A stretch of 64,000 nt of DNA from Dinoroseobacter sp049800775 (GCF_049800775.1 NZ_JBNAFR010000005.1:211434-275433); one strand, 5' to 3'. Shown: positions 15,701-22,993, counted from the first letter of the stretch. A program made the numbers and translations. Notes: a model not told the origin generated them from the sequence alone.

Positions 15701-17951
15701 GTTTGGCACGGCGGATGACACCACCGCCAACGACGTCACCGACGGCAACGGCAACTACCTGTTCGATGGTCTGGATGCAGGCTCCTACAAGGTGACCTTC
15801 GATGCCTCCACCACCGGCGGGCTGGTCTTCACCACCGAAGGCGCTGCTGCGGATGATGCCGTCAATAATGACAGCGATGCGGATCAGGCCACTGGCATGA
15901 CCGGCGAATTCGATCTGAGCATCGGCGAAGCCGAGCGTGACATCGATGCGGGTCTCGTTGATCCGGGCACAGCCTCGCTGGGCGGTCGTTACTTCTGCGA
16001 CGAGAATGACAACGATGTCGACGACTCCGAACCGGCTGTCGCAAATGTCGAGGTCTTCCTGCTGGATGCCAGCGGCAACGTGGTCGACAGCCAGCTCACC
16101 GACAGCGACGGCAACTACCTGTTCACCGGCCTCGAGGCAGGCACCTACTCGGTGCGCTTCGATGCAGAGCCCACCGGCAAGACCTTCGTCGCGCCGAACC
16201 AGGGCAATGACGACACCGTGGACAGCGATGTGAACCCGAACACCGGTGAAACCGGCCCGATCCAGGTCGAAATCGGCGACGCCATCCGCGACGTGGATGC
16301 CGGGGTCGAGGATCCGGGCACCGCAGCCCTGAAAGGCCGCTACTTCTGCGACGAGAACGACAATGATGTGGACGATGCCGAGCCCGGCATTGGCGGCGTC
16401 ACCGTCACCCTTCTGACCGCAGCGGGCGTCTTCGTGGCCGACACGGTCACGGCGGCGGACGGCACCTACGAATTCACCGGCCTCGACGCGGGCGACTACA
16501 AGGTGCGGTTCGACGCGGATCCGACCGGCAAGACCTTCGTGGACCAGGATCAAGGTGGCGACGACACCGTTGACAGCGATGTCGACCCGAGCACCGGCGA
16601 AACCGGCGTGATCTCGGTCGAGATCGGCGAAACGGTCGAGGATATCGACGCAGGCGTCGAAGATCCGGGAACGGCATCGCTGGGTGACAAGGTCTTCCTC
16701 GACCTGAATGGCAATGGCGTTCAGGACATGGGCGAACAGGGCGTGGCCGATGTCTCGGTTATGCTTCTGGACGAGAATGGCACCCCGATCGCCACCACCT
16801 CCACCGACAGCAATGGCAACTACCTCTTCGGCGGACTGGATGCGGGCACCTACTCGGTCAAGTTCGGGGAGCCGGACGGGTTCGACTTCACCGTTCAGGA
16901 TCAAGGTGGCAACGACGCGGCCGATAGCGACGCAGATCCGAGCAACGGTCAAACGGCGCAAGTCACTCTGGACATCGGGGAGGAGAACCTCACCGTCGAT
17001 GCGGGCCTCATTGTCGAGAATGCAGACCCGACCCCGCAGGACGACGCGGGCATGATCTGTGCCAATGAGTTGCTGACGCTGGCTGTGCTGGACAATGACA
17101 GCGATCCGGATGGCGACACCCTGAGCGTGACCGCGGTCAACGGGACATCGATCTCGGAAGGCGAGACGATCAATGTCGACGGTGTGTTCATCACCCTGAA
17201 CGGTGGCGAGCTGACCTTTGACGGCGAAGCGGCCTTCATCGATCTCGATATCGGCGAGAAAGCGGATGTCCAGTACACCTATACCGTCTCTGACGGGATG
17301 GGCGGCTTCTCGGATGCCTTCATCGACGTGGCCTATTGTGGCACCGCCGAAGACCTGCAGGGGATCGCTGACAGCCTGCCGGCTCAGGTGAACTACCAGA
17401 TCATCGACGAAGCGGCAGCGGGTACCACCGATGGCTTCACGATCAAGGTCACCGGTTCCGGCGATGTCCGTCTCGACGACATCGTGTTCGAAGCGGCCTA
17501 TTGTGCCAGCGCCTTTGATCCGGCTGATGGCGGAACGGACTTCACCAACGCGCCGATCCTGACCGGGGATCTCTATGTCGCCGAGGCGAGCCTCCTGCCC
17601 GACAGCGTGCTGGCTGGCCAGACGGGGATCAACGGCCAGAGCGCCGAGGATAACCTCGACCTGATCAACTGGATCCTGAACCAGGACTTCCAGGGCCAGG
17701 GCTACACCGATTTCGAGGTGCAGGGTGCCATCTGGAGCCTGACCGACAGCATCGATTTCATCCGCCCGGATCTGGGTGAGCTTGAAGATGTGCGTGAAAT
17801 CGTGGCACTCGCCGAGGCGAATGGTGAAGGTTTCGTGGCCGGTGAGGGCGATGTGGTCGGATTGATGATCGATCCGAACCCTGCATCATCGACGAACAGC
17901 CAGCCGTTCATCATAGGCATCGATTTCAATGACATCGACTGCCTGTGCTGA
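12741..17951 (+). CDS. Large modular surface protein: CBM-like, cadherin-like, six SdrD_B-like repeats, thioester-like C-terminal domain
   Basis: This 1736-residue, very acidic protein has a unique N-terminal region (1-150). Two related modules begin with EAEDM (about 160-290 and 415-550) and resemble carbohydrate-binding modules of the CBM6/35 type. A cadherin-like module lies between them (about 305-410). A beta region (560-705) is followed by six SdrD_B-like repeats starting near 713, 832, 950, 1079, 1196 and 1313. Each repeat has a DxNxDxxD calcium loop such as DENDNDVDDAEPG, and four have a Cys in YFCDEND. After another cadherin-like module (1425-1530), the C-terminal domain holds YCAS (Cys1588) and VQGAIW (Gln1661). 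These match the cysteine and glutamine motifs of thioester adhesin domains. There is no signal peptide, RTX array or PEP-CTERM tail, so the export route is unclear. The next genes are a VPEID-CTERM-type protein and exosortase E. I infer an extracellular adhesin or matrix protein. Confidence 0.85.
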   Translation: MTTRTYEFTAFSEDDLVQQGTIGGGLGKGETFVMPAAATTVISTKDDDNVLSGDYGKDKDDNAKDSSGQIAVINGVEISGEQVYIEKYFVVKGSDGKTYYLAEIEVEDYHAPGQGDDFFTFIGDVPPAGTTLKTVDSCGVKDGIKYEDLGAGPLDGDGSDAECITIEAEDMNDHGFRTVHGDKASGGQLVKIEGNDGKLTTDFDGPSAVYDLTLYAQDETDGVSKLRVFVDGEHVGTIMLDQQTNGGGSDHSGFTGFTLEGLEIHEGAEIEIQAWKDCGEWVRIDKLELKKVDDLPENEAPSFDNLPDDGVICVDENETFVADIDASDADGDSLTYEIVGGRDGDMFTIDPNTGELSFKAAKDYENPTSGGGNNTYDVTVKVSDGKGGEEVKPLWIKVKDVDEPEPVCIVVEAEDMHLCGYSVEHNGDASGGANIKATGHYGIAETVFNGPAGTYDLSVFSMDENDGNGAIDVYVNGQYVDTIWLDQGNDGGGGANSGSTFSEDVFQDLQLDTGDVISLVGYTDCAEFARIDKIVLCEDGKTCPPDYMKLDFAGLQKGTTVSNQFDGVTITAQKSGDGANSANDAMIFDSNSPTGGDNDLGYNGLGNILIISEDNDASDPDDNAGGGTITFDFDAPSDLQNIRLLDIEEQGGTIKLFDEDGNLIKTVAIPAAGNNSNQLVDLSAADVASMEINLVGSGAVDDLCWKPGDPPVELGSLAGRYFCDENDNDIDDGEPGIAGATVELLDAAGNVIDTTTTDANGDYIFEDLGPGTYSVRFAPDADGKTFVAQDQGGDDTVDSDVDPNTGETGPIMLASGENKTDVDAGVEDPGTAALKGRYFCDENDNDVDDAEPGIGGVTVTLLTAAGVFVADTVTAADGTYEFTGLDAGDYKVRFDADPTGKTFVAQDQGGDDTVDSDVDPNTGETGVISVEIGETVEDIDAGVEDPGTASVGDTVWFDANGNGVLDGSESGVSGVSVTLTGAGADGVFGTADDTTANDVTDGNGNYLFDGLDAGSYKVTFDASTTGGLVFTTEGAAADDAVNNDSDADQATGMTGEFDLSIGEAERDIDAGLVDPGTASLGGRYFCDENDNDVDDSEPAVANVEVFLLDASGNVVDSQLTDSDGNYLFTGLEAGTYSVRFDAEPTGKTFVAPNQGNDDTVDSDVNPNTGETGPIQVEIGDAIRDVDAGVEDPGTAALKGRYFCDENDNDVDDAEPGIGGVTVTLLTAAGVFVADTVTAADGTYEFTGLDAGDYKVRFDADPTGKTFVDQDQGGDDTVDSDVDPSTGETGVISVEIGETVEDIDAGVEDPGTASLGDKVFLDLNGNGVQDMGEQGVADVSVMLLDENGTPIATTSTDSNGNYLFGGLDAGTYSVKFGEPDGFDFTVQDQGGNDAADSDADPSNGQTAQVTLDIGEENLTVDAGLIVENADPTPQDDAGMICANELLTLAVLDNDSDPDGDTLSVTAVNGTSISEGETINVDGVFITLNGGELTFDGEAAFIDLDIGEKADVQYTYTVSDGMGGFSDAFIDVAYCGTAEDLQGIADSLPAQVNYQIIDEAAAGTTDGFTIKVTGSGDVRLDDIVFEAAYCASAFDPADGGTDFTNAPILTGDLYVAEASLLPDSVLAGQTGINGQSAEDNLDLINWILNQDFQGQGYTDFEVQGAIWSLTDSIDFIRPDLGELEDVREIVALAEANGEGFVAGEGDVVGLMIDPNPASSTNSQPFIIGIDFNDIDCLC
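15201..15594 (+). repeat. SdrD_B repeat unit copy A (near-identical to 16290-16683)
   Basis: This 394-base segment (repeat 2 and the linker before it) is nearly identical to the one starting 1089 bases downstream; I count about a dozen differences, mostly silent. The other repeats differ much more, so these two result from recent duplication or gene conversion within the gene. Confidence 0.9.
16290..16683 (+). repeat. SdrD_B repeat unit copy B (near-identical to 15201-15594)
   Basis: Second copy of the near-identical unit (repeat 5). The rare protein changes include Ala to Asp in FVAQDQ/FVDQDQ and Asn to Ser in DPNTGE/DPSTGE. Long near-identical blocks like this are prone to recombination and to collapse in short-read assembly. 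Confidence 0.9.
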
Positions 17952-17973
17952 TAAGGTATTAACGAAAGGTTTA

Positions 17974-17997
17974 CGGCGGGACCCTGTCCCGCCGTTG
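17974..17997 (+). terminator. Hairpin after the surface protein gene
   Basis: CGGCGGGA (17974-17981), loop CCCTG, TCCCGCCG (17987-17994), followed by only two T. It may be a weak or partial terminator, separating expression of the large protein from the small VPEID-type gene. A near-CtrA box (TTAA-N7-TTTA, 17959-17973) lies just before it. Confidence 0.5.
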
Positions 17998-18093
17998 CTG
18001 TGGCCGTCACCGGCTTTGAAGACGCGATGCGCCGCGCGTTACTTTGTAAGATGGATTTCGCGCATGAAACCATCATCCTTAGGAGTTACGAAT

Positions 18094-18288
18094 ATGCTTC
18101 GTACCGCACTCACCACCGCAGGGGTTTTCGCCCTGACCGCGGGCGCTGCCATGGCGACGACCGATTGCTCGTTCGTCGGCAACTGCCCGACCGTTCCGGA
18201 AATCAGCGCCCTCGAAGGCACCGCAGCGCTCGCAGCTGTCCTCGCCGTCGTTGCTCTGGTTTGGGAGCGTCGCCGCCGCGCGGCCTGA
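18094..18288 (+). CDS. VPEID-CTERM-type sorting-signal protein (64 residues)
   Basis: The protein has a Sec signal peptide (1-21, ...AGAAMA). The mature ectodomain is very short with two cysteines (TTDCSFVGNCPT). Then comes the sorting motif VPEIS (34-38), a hydrophobic helix (about 41-57) and a basic tail WERRRRAA. This tripartite C-terminus is that of VPEID-CTERM proteins, the substrates of exosortase E, here with Ser instead of Asp in the last motif position. The adjacent exosortase E gene makes the assignment firm. The ATG is chosen because AGGAG lies eight bases upstream. After processing only about 12-17 residues would remain outside the membrane, so it may be an anchor, a scaffold for a lipid or glycan, or a partner of the large protein rather than a structural protein itself. 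Confidence 0.88.
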   Translation: MLRTALTTAGVFALTAGAAMATTDCSFVGNCPTVPEISALEGTAALAAVLAVVALVWERRRRAA

Positions 18289-18314
18289 GACTAAGTCTCA
18301 CGCAAAAATCATTG

Positions 18315-18344
18315 TCGGCCCCGTGACGTCTGCCACGGGGCCGA
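18315..18344 (+). terminator. Strong hairpin between the VPEID-type gene and exosortase E gene
   Basis: Eleven-base perfect stem TCGGCCCCGTG / CACGGGGCCGA with an eight-base loop, followed by TCTATTTGTG. The T content is modest, so partial termination is likely. It would make much more of the small substrate than of the membrane enzyme. Confidence 0.65.
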
Positions 18345-18391
18345 TCTATTTGTGCCCCTGTTTAGTCCCCATTTTCTGAGAAACCGCGCAC

Positions 18392-20020
18392 ATGACCGAT
18401 GTAACTGCCCCCACCGCTCCTCCGAGTTCTGCCCGTCGCCTGGCCTGGGCTTTGGCCGCCGGGTTGCTTGGCGTCGAGCTGCTGCTGATCTCGGTCCTCT
18501 ACCAGCATAATTTCGACTTCACCTGCCGGGATCTGGCTCCGGACGGGTTCTGTGCCTTTGCCGGACGGATCGTGCCGCGCGCCTTGGGTGTGCTGGCCGC
18601 CTTCGGGGTGTTCGTCCTCGCCTATTCCGAGCTGATCAAGCGCACGCTGGCCATACCGGGCCCCCGACCGCTCGGGCTCGGACTGAGCCTTGCCGGGCTG
18701 GCCCTTGCGCTGGCCCCCTGGCTCTTTCTCAGCGATGCGAGCGGCCCGGGCCTTGTGGCGCTTGGCGGGGCCGGCTGGCTCGGCGGTGCGGCACTGGCCG
18801 CGACGGGAGCCGCCCTGATCCTCGCCCCATGGCACGCCTGGCGCGCGCTGTTTGCAGAAAAGGGAGGCGTGTTGGTCGCGCTGGTCATGGCTGGCATGGC
18901 ACTGCCGGAAATTTCCGACCGTGTGCAACCGCTCTGGCACGCGGATTGGGTAACGGACGTCACGTTCAACGCCGTGCTCTGGGTGCTCGACCTCGTGGGC
19001 TACACCGTGGATGGCAACCCGGAGACCAAGATCATCGGGATCTTCGGCACCGGCGATGTGGAGAACTTCCTTGTCGCCGTAGGCAAGGAGTGTTCCGGCG
19101 TCGAGGGGTTCGCCCTGATCACCGTGTTCCTGATCGTTTACATGATTCTGTTTCGGCGCGAGTTGGCAATCCCCCAGGCGTTTCTGCTCTTCCCTATCGG
19201 AATCCTGCTGAGCTGGACATTCAACGTCTTGCGGATCTCTGCGTTGCTGAGCCTTGGGTTTGAGGTTTCGCCCGAACTGGCCATTGGCGGCTTTCACAGC
19301 CATGCGGGCTGGCTGGCCTTCACCACCCTGTCGGTCGGGCTGATCCTCGTGGCGCGGAACGTTGCCTTCTTCAACAAGGCCGAGGTGCTGGCCGCGCCGC
19401 GCGCGCCCCTGCCGCCCTTCTTTCAGGACCCGGTGGTGGCCAAGGTGCTGCCCTTCGCGATCTTCATGCTCTCGGCGTTGCTGGCCTCGACCTTCAGCGA
19501 GACGCCCAGCCTGCTCTACCCGTTCCGCGCGCTCGCCATGGCGCTGGCGCTGGCGCTGTTCTGGCAGGTCCTGCGCGCGCTGCCCTGGCGGCTCGACCCG
19601 CTATCCCTCGCAAGCGGGGTGGCCATCGGCATCGCCTGGATCGCGACCTCCGCGGCTGCCGAAGGTCCGCCGCCCTTTGGTGCCCTGACCGGCGGCATGC
19701 TGGCCCTGTGGATCCTCACGCGGGTGATCGGCACGGCGGTTCTTGTCCCGATCATCGAGGAGCTGCTCTTCCGCGATTACCTGCTGCAGCGTCTGGCCCC
19801 CTCGGGCAAGGGCGTGCGGATGGTTGTGGCCATCGTGATCAGCGCCGGGCTCTTTGCCCTGCTCCATGACCGCTGGCTGGCCGCCGGGCTCGCCGGGCTT
19901 GTCTTCGGCGCGCTGGTCTACCGGTCCGGAAACATCACCGACGCCATCGTCAGCCATGCGGGCGCCAATGCCACCATCGCCGCCTGGGCCCTGGCCATGG
20001 GTGCGTGGCACATCATCTGA
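18392..20020 (+). CDS. xrtE: Exosortase E/CPBP-family protease fusion
   Basis: This 542-residue polytopic membrane protein joins two enzymes. The N-terminal ~320 residues form an exosortase with the expected catalytic triad: Cys234 in ECSGVEG, Arg281 in NVLRIS, and His304 in HSHAGW. The C-terminal ~190 residues are a CPBP (CAAX protease/bacteriocin-processing) domain with EELLFRDYLLQR (Glu456, Glu457, Arg461), His492 in LLHDRW and HAGAN (His522, Asn526). This fusion is the family described as exosortase E/protease of the VPEID-CTERM system. Exosortases are thought to cleave at the PEP-like motif and transfer the protein to an unknown acceptor. The CPBP part may process the released tail or another membrane substrate. 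It follows the small VPEIS protein by about 100 bases and ends at a strong terminator. Confidence 0.95.
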   Translation: MTDVTAPTAPPSSARRLAWALAAGLLGVELLLISVLYQHNFDFTCRDLAPDGFCAFAGRIVPRALGVLAAFGVFVLAYSELIKRTLAIPGPRPLGLGLSLAGLALALAPWLFLSDASGPGLVALGGAGWLGGAALAATGAALILAPWHAWRALFAEKGGVLVALVMAGMALPEISDRVQPLWHADWVTDVTFNAVLWVLDLVGYTVDGNPETKIIGIFGTGDVENFLVAVGKECSGVEGFALITVFLIVYMILFRRELAIPQAFLLFPIGILLSWTFNVLRISALLSLGFEVSPELAIGGFHSHAGWLAFTTLSVGLILVARNVAFFNKAEVLAAPRAPLPPFFQDPVVAKVLPFAIFMLSALLASTFSETPSLLYPFRALAMALALALFWQVLRALPWRLDPLSLASGVAIGIAWIATSAAAEGPPPFGALTGGMLALWILTRVIGTAVLVPIIEELLFRDYLLQRLAPSGKGVRMVVAIVISAGLFALLHDRWLAAGLAGLVFGALVYRSGNITDAIVSHAGANATIAAWALAMGAWHII

Positions 20021-20044
20021 TCAAGACCGGCACCCGAACATGAC

Positions 20045-20074
20045 AAAGGCCCGGAGCGTTCCGGGCCTTTTGTG
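20045..20074. terminator. Bidirectional terminator after xrtE
   Basis: AAAGGCCCGGA (20045-20055), loop GCGT, TCCGGGCCTTT (20060-20070) then further T. It separates the convergent xrtE and NDUFA9-like genes. Confidence 0.85.
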
Positions 20075-20092
20075 TTCAGGACAGAGGTCGGT

Positions 20093-21076
20093 TCAGGTCC
20101 GCAGGTTGCGACCCGACCGCTTGAGCTCTTCATACTGGCCCGAGGGACGGAAGCGCCACAGGTAGTCAGGCAGCACGGCCTCCAGCGCGACGGGGTCGAT
20201 GCCCAACTCGTCAAAGCCCTTGGCGTCCGCGGCGACCACATTGTCATTGGCCAGATTGCGCACCTGATCGCGTGTGATCATGCCGTTATGGATCAGGCCA
20301 AGGGTCAGCTTCTGCAAAAGGTCGAAGCCCATACCCATCACGGTCGCAATCGGGAAAGGCACATTGAGAACGAGGCGGCGGCGATTGATCACCTTCAGCA
20401 TCTGCCCCATCAAGTCGCGGAAGCTGCTGACATCGGGGCCGCCCAGCTCATAGATCCCCGGTGCGGCTGCGCCGGTCACCGCCTTGACAGCGGCCTTGGC
20501 CACATCATCCACATAGACCGGCTGGAACTTCGTCTCGGCCCCGACCACGGGCAGGATCGGCCCCAAACGCGACATCGAGGCGAAGCGGTTGAAGAACTCG
20601 TCCTCGGGCCCGAACACGATGGAGGGGCGCAGGATCACGGCACTGGGGATCGCCGCAAGCACGGCCTGCTCCCCCTCGCCCTTGGTGCGGGCATAATCGC
20701 TCTTGGCCGCGGGATCGGCACCGATGGCGGAGATTTGCACGAAATTGGTGATGCCTTCGGCGGCGGCCATCTTGGCCACCCGGGCCGCACCATGGCTCTG
20801 CACCAGGCCAAAGGTGTTCTTGCCGCTCTCCGACAGGATGCCCACGCAATTGATCGCCGCATCCGCGCCCTGCAACACCGCCTGAACCGAGGCGTCGTCA
20901 CGAATGTTGCACAGCACCGGCTCGACCTGACCGACCGCGCCATAGGGGCGCACGAAGATCGCCTCATTCGGACGGCGCACAGCCACGCGCACGCGCCAGC
21001 CCTCCTGCGCCATGCGCCGAGCGATGTACCGGCCGACAAAGCCGGATCCCCCAAAGATGGTCACGAGTTTGGACAT
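20093..21076 (-). CDS. Complex I NDUFA9-like NAD(P)-binding protein
   Basis: The 327-residue atypical short-chain dehydrogenase begins with the dinucleotide-binding motif FGGSGFVGRYIA. It has the AAINCVGIL and NFVQISAIGAD segments, then a Y-A-R-T-K-G-E-G-E active-site-like helix typical of NmrA/NDUFA9 proteins. In alphaproteobacteria and mitochondria the relatives are accessory subunits or assembly factors of NADH dehydrogenase (complex I); a free nucleotide-binding quinone-linked function is the alternative. It is monocistronic, convergent with xrtE and divergent from the tRNA gene. No other complex I genes are in the window. Confidence 0.85.
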   Translation of the reverse strand: MSKLVTIFGGSGFVGRYIARRMAQEGWRVRVAVRRPNEAIFVRPYGAVGQVEPVLCNIRDDASVQAVLQGADAAINCVGILSESGKNTFGLVQSHGAARVAKMAAAEGITNFVQISAIGADPAAKSDYARTKGEGEQAVLAAIPSAVILRPSIVFGPEDEFFNRFASMSRLGPILPVVGAETKFQPVYVDDVAKAAVKAVTGAAAPGIYELGGPDVSSFRDLMGQMLKVINRRRLVLNVPFPIATVMGMGFDLLQKLTLGLIHNGMITRDQVRNLANDNVVAADAKGFDELGIDPVALEAVLPDYLWRFRPSGQYEELKRSGRNLRT

Positions 21077-21201
21077 CTGGTGCTCCTTGATCCCGAGTCC
21101 CCAAAGGGTTTAGCGGTGCGGAAAATGGCCGACAAGGCGCAGGTCGTCGCGGCCTTGTCACCGACCTAGCAGAAAAACTTCGGAAAGGCGATTGCGGGCC
21201 G

Positions 21202-21228
21202 TTGACACCCCCTCAAAGCCTCTGTAAC
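21202..21228 (+). promoter_or_regulatory. Sigma-70 promoter of tRNA-Leu
   Basis: Perfect TTGACA (21202-21207) and TGTAAC (21223-21228) with a short 15-base spacer. Transcription would start just before the mature tRNA at 21248. Confidence 0.6.
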
Positions 21229-21247
21229 TCACCGCCTCACGACACCT

Positions 21248-21334
21248 GCCCAGGTGGCGGAATTGGTAGACGCGCTAGCTTCAGGTGCTAGTGTCCGTAT
21301 GGACGTGGAGGTTCGAGTCCTCTCCTGGGCACCA
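21248..21334 (+). tRNA. tRNA-Leu (CAG anticodon)
   Basis: The seven-base acceptor stem GCCCAGG/CCTGGGC closes an 87-base class II tRNA. It has a leucine-type D arm (GGCGGAATTGGTAGACGC), anticodon stem CTAGC/GCTAG around the loop TTCAGGT (anticodon CAG), a long variable arm with GTCC/GGAC, and the T-loop GGTTCGAGTCC. The CCA end is encoded. Confidence 0.97.
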
Positions 21335-21407
21335 TTCCCCTTCCGTGCCGCATTGACAGGGTCATGTCGCCTTTGGCGACGAGACACCGATCACAGAAGG
21401 GGGTCAG

Positions 21408-22019
21408 ATGACCAATCACCTGCACATGAATGATTTGCCTGATGGGCTGGATCTGGGGCCGGTTGTGGCCATTGATACCGAGACCATGGGCCTTGTGCCA
21501 CAGCGCGACCGGCTCTGCGTCGTGCAGCTGTCCTCCGGGGACGGAAACGCGCATGTGGTCAAGATCGGCCAGGGGCAGACCGAGGCCCCGAATCTCTGCC
21601 GGATGCTGGCGGACCCGGCGGTGACCAAACTCTTTCATTTCGCGCGATTCGATGTGGCGGCACTGGAAAAGACCTTTGGGGTGACTACCACGCCGATCTA
21701 TTGCACCAAGATCGCTTCCAAGCTTGTACGCACCTATACGGATCGCCACGGGCTCAAGGCGCTGCTGCATGAGTTGCTGGCGGTGGATGTCTCCAAGGCG
21801 CAGCAGAGCTCTGATTGGGGCGCGCCCACCCTGACCGAGGCGCAGGTGGAATACGCGGCCTCGGACGTGCTCTATCTTCACCGCCTCAAGGAGGCGCTGG
21901 ACGGCATGCTCGCCCGCGAGGGCCGCACCGAGCTGGCACAGGCCTGTTTTGACTTCCTGCCGACTCGGGCACAGCTCGATCTGGGCGGCTGGTCCGAGAT
22001 GGACATCTTCCACCACTGA
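21408..22019 (+). CDS. rnd: Ribonuclease D-like 3'-5' exonuclease (catalytic domain only)
   Basis: The 203-residue protein is a DEDDy exonuclease. Exo I is DTET (Asp23, Glu25), Exo II has Asp82 in FHFARFDVAAL, and Exo III has Tyr149 and Asp153 in VEYAASDVLYL. It lacks the C-terminal HRDC domains of E. coli RNase D, which is normal for short alphaproteobacterial forms. It probably trims 3' ends of structured RNA precursors such as tRNA, fitting its position 73 bases after tRNA-Leu. It is 11 bases upstream of kdsD and probably heads that operon. Confidence 0.9.
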   Translation: MTNHLHMNDLPDGLDLGPVVAIDTETMGLVPQRDRLCVVQLSSGDGNAHVVKIGQGQTEAPNLCRMLADPAVTKLFHFARFDVAALEKTFGVTTTPIYCTKIASKLVRTYTDRHGLKALLHELLAVDVSKAQQSSDWGAPTLTEAQVEYAASDVLYLHRLKEALDGMLAREGRTELAQACFDFLPTRAQLDLGGWSEMDIFHH

Positions 22020-22030
22020 AAGGCCGCGCA

Positions 22031-22993
22031 ATGGCACAGACGTCGTTCCAGGAGATCGCACGACGCGTCATCGGCATCGAGGCCGATGGCCTCGCGCAGC
22101 TGGCCGCCGGGCTCGATGACAGCTTTGACCGCGCGGTCGAGACGATTCTCGAGGCCCGGGGACGGGTGATCGTATCGGGCATGGGCAAATCCGGGCATAT
22201 CGCGCGCAAGATGGCCGCGACCTTTGCCTCCACCGGGACCCCGGCGCATTTTGTCCACCCGGCTGAGGCGAGCCATGGCGATCTGGGCATGATGGCGGCG
22301 GGCGATGTGGTTCTGGTGCTGTCGAATTCCGGCGAGACGCCCGAGCTTGCGGATCTGGTCGCCTATACACGGCGCTTCCGGATCCCGCTGATCGGGGTGG
22401 CCAGCAAGCCCGAGAGCACGCTTTTGCGCCAGTCCGACGTGGCGCTGGTCCTGCCCAAGGCACCCGAGGCCTGCGGTACGGGCATCGTGCCCACAACATC
22501 GACCACCATGACGCTGGCCCTCGGGGATGCCTTGGCCGTGGCCCTGATGGAGCACCGCCAGTTCAGCCCCGAGAATTTCCGTGACTTCCATCCGGGCGGC
22601 AAGCTGGGCGCGCGGCTCTCGAAGGTTGCCGATCTGATGCATCGCCATGACGAGCTCCCGCTGATCGCCGAAACCGCAGAGATGGGCGATGCCCTGCTGG
22701 AGATCAGCCAGAAAGGTTTTGGCGTTGTCGGCGTGACCCGCGCGGGCGCGCTGGCCGGGGTGATCACCGATGGCGACCTGCGGCGGCATATGTCCGGCCT
22801 GCTGGAGCTGCGGGCGGGCGATGTCATGACAAGCGACCCGCTGACCATCGCACCGGAGGCGCTGGCCGAAGAGGCCGTGGCGATCATGAACGATCGCAAG
22901 ATCACCTGCCTCTTTGTGGTGCCTGCCGAGGGACCGCGGGTGCCCGCCGGGTTCCTGCATATCCACGACTGCCTGCGCGCCGGGATTGGCTGA
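22031..22993 (+). CDS. kdsD: D-arabinose-5-phosphate isomerase (KdsD/KpsF)
   Basis: The 320-residue protein has an N-terminal SIS sugar-isomerase domain (VSGMGKSGHIARKMAATFAS and LSNSGETPEL, about 40-170) and two CBS domains (about 205-320), the KdsD/KpsF layout. It interconverts ribulose-5-phosphate and arabinose-5-phosphate, the first step of Kdo synthesis. It lies directly before the lpt genes, as in many Gram-negative genomes. With kdsB at 35 kb it supplies Kdo for lipid A and probably for a surface polysaccharide. Confidence 0.95.
   Translation: MAQTSFQEIARRVIGIEADGLAQLAAGLDDSFDRAVETILEARGRVIVSGMGKSGHIARKMAATFASTGTPAHFVHPAEASHGDLGMMAAGDVVLVLSNSGETPELADLVAYTRRFRIPLIGVASKPESTLLRQSDVALVLPKAPEACGTGIVPTTSTTMTLALGDALAVALMEHRQFSPENFRDFHPGGKLGARLSKVADLMHRHDELPLIAETAEMGDALLEISQKGFGVVGVTRAGALAGVITDGDLRRHMSGLLELRAGDVMTSDPLTIAPEALAEEAVAIMNDRKITCLFVVPAEGPRVPAGFLHIHDCLRAGIG

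Noticed and set aside
12696..16961. 1421-codon open frame antisense to the large surface protein
   Set aside because: It mirrors the repetitive, GAC/GTC-rich coding strand. Its repeats are the reverse complement of the SdrD-type repeats, and it has no ribosome site or family features.
14880..16990. Regular repeats as a CRISPR array or non-coding satellite
   Set aside because: The repeats are ~350 bases, in frame, and encode SdrD_B-like domains with conserved calcium loops.
12741..17951. Large protein as an RTX/type I secretion substrate
   Set aside because: Only an isolated LSGDYGKD-like segment is seen; no GGxGxDxUx array and no type I exporter genes nearby. The export route is left open.
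21248..21334. tRNA-Leu as an integration site for a mobile element
   Set aside because: No integrase gene and no repeated tRNA 3' end; flanking genes are ordinary chromosomal genes.
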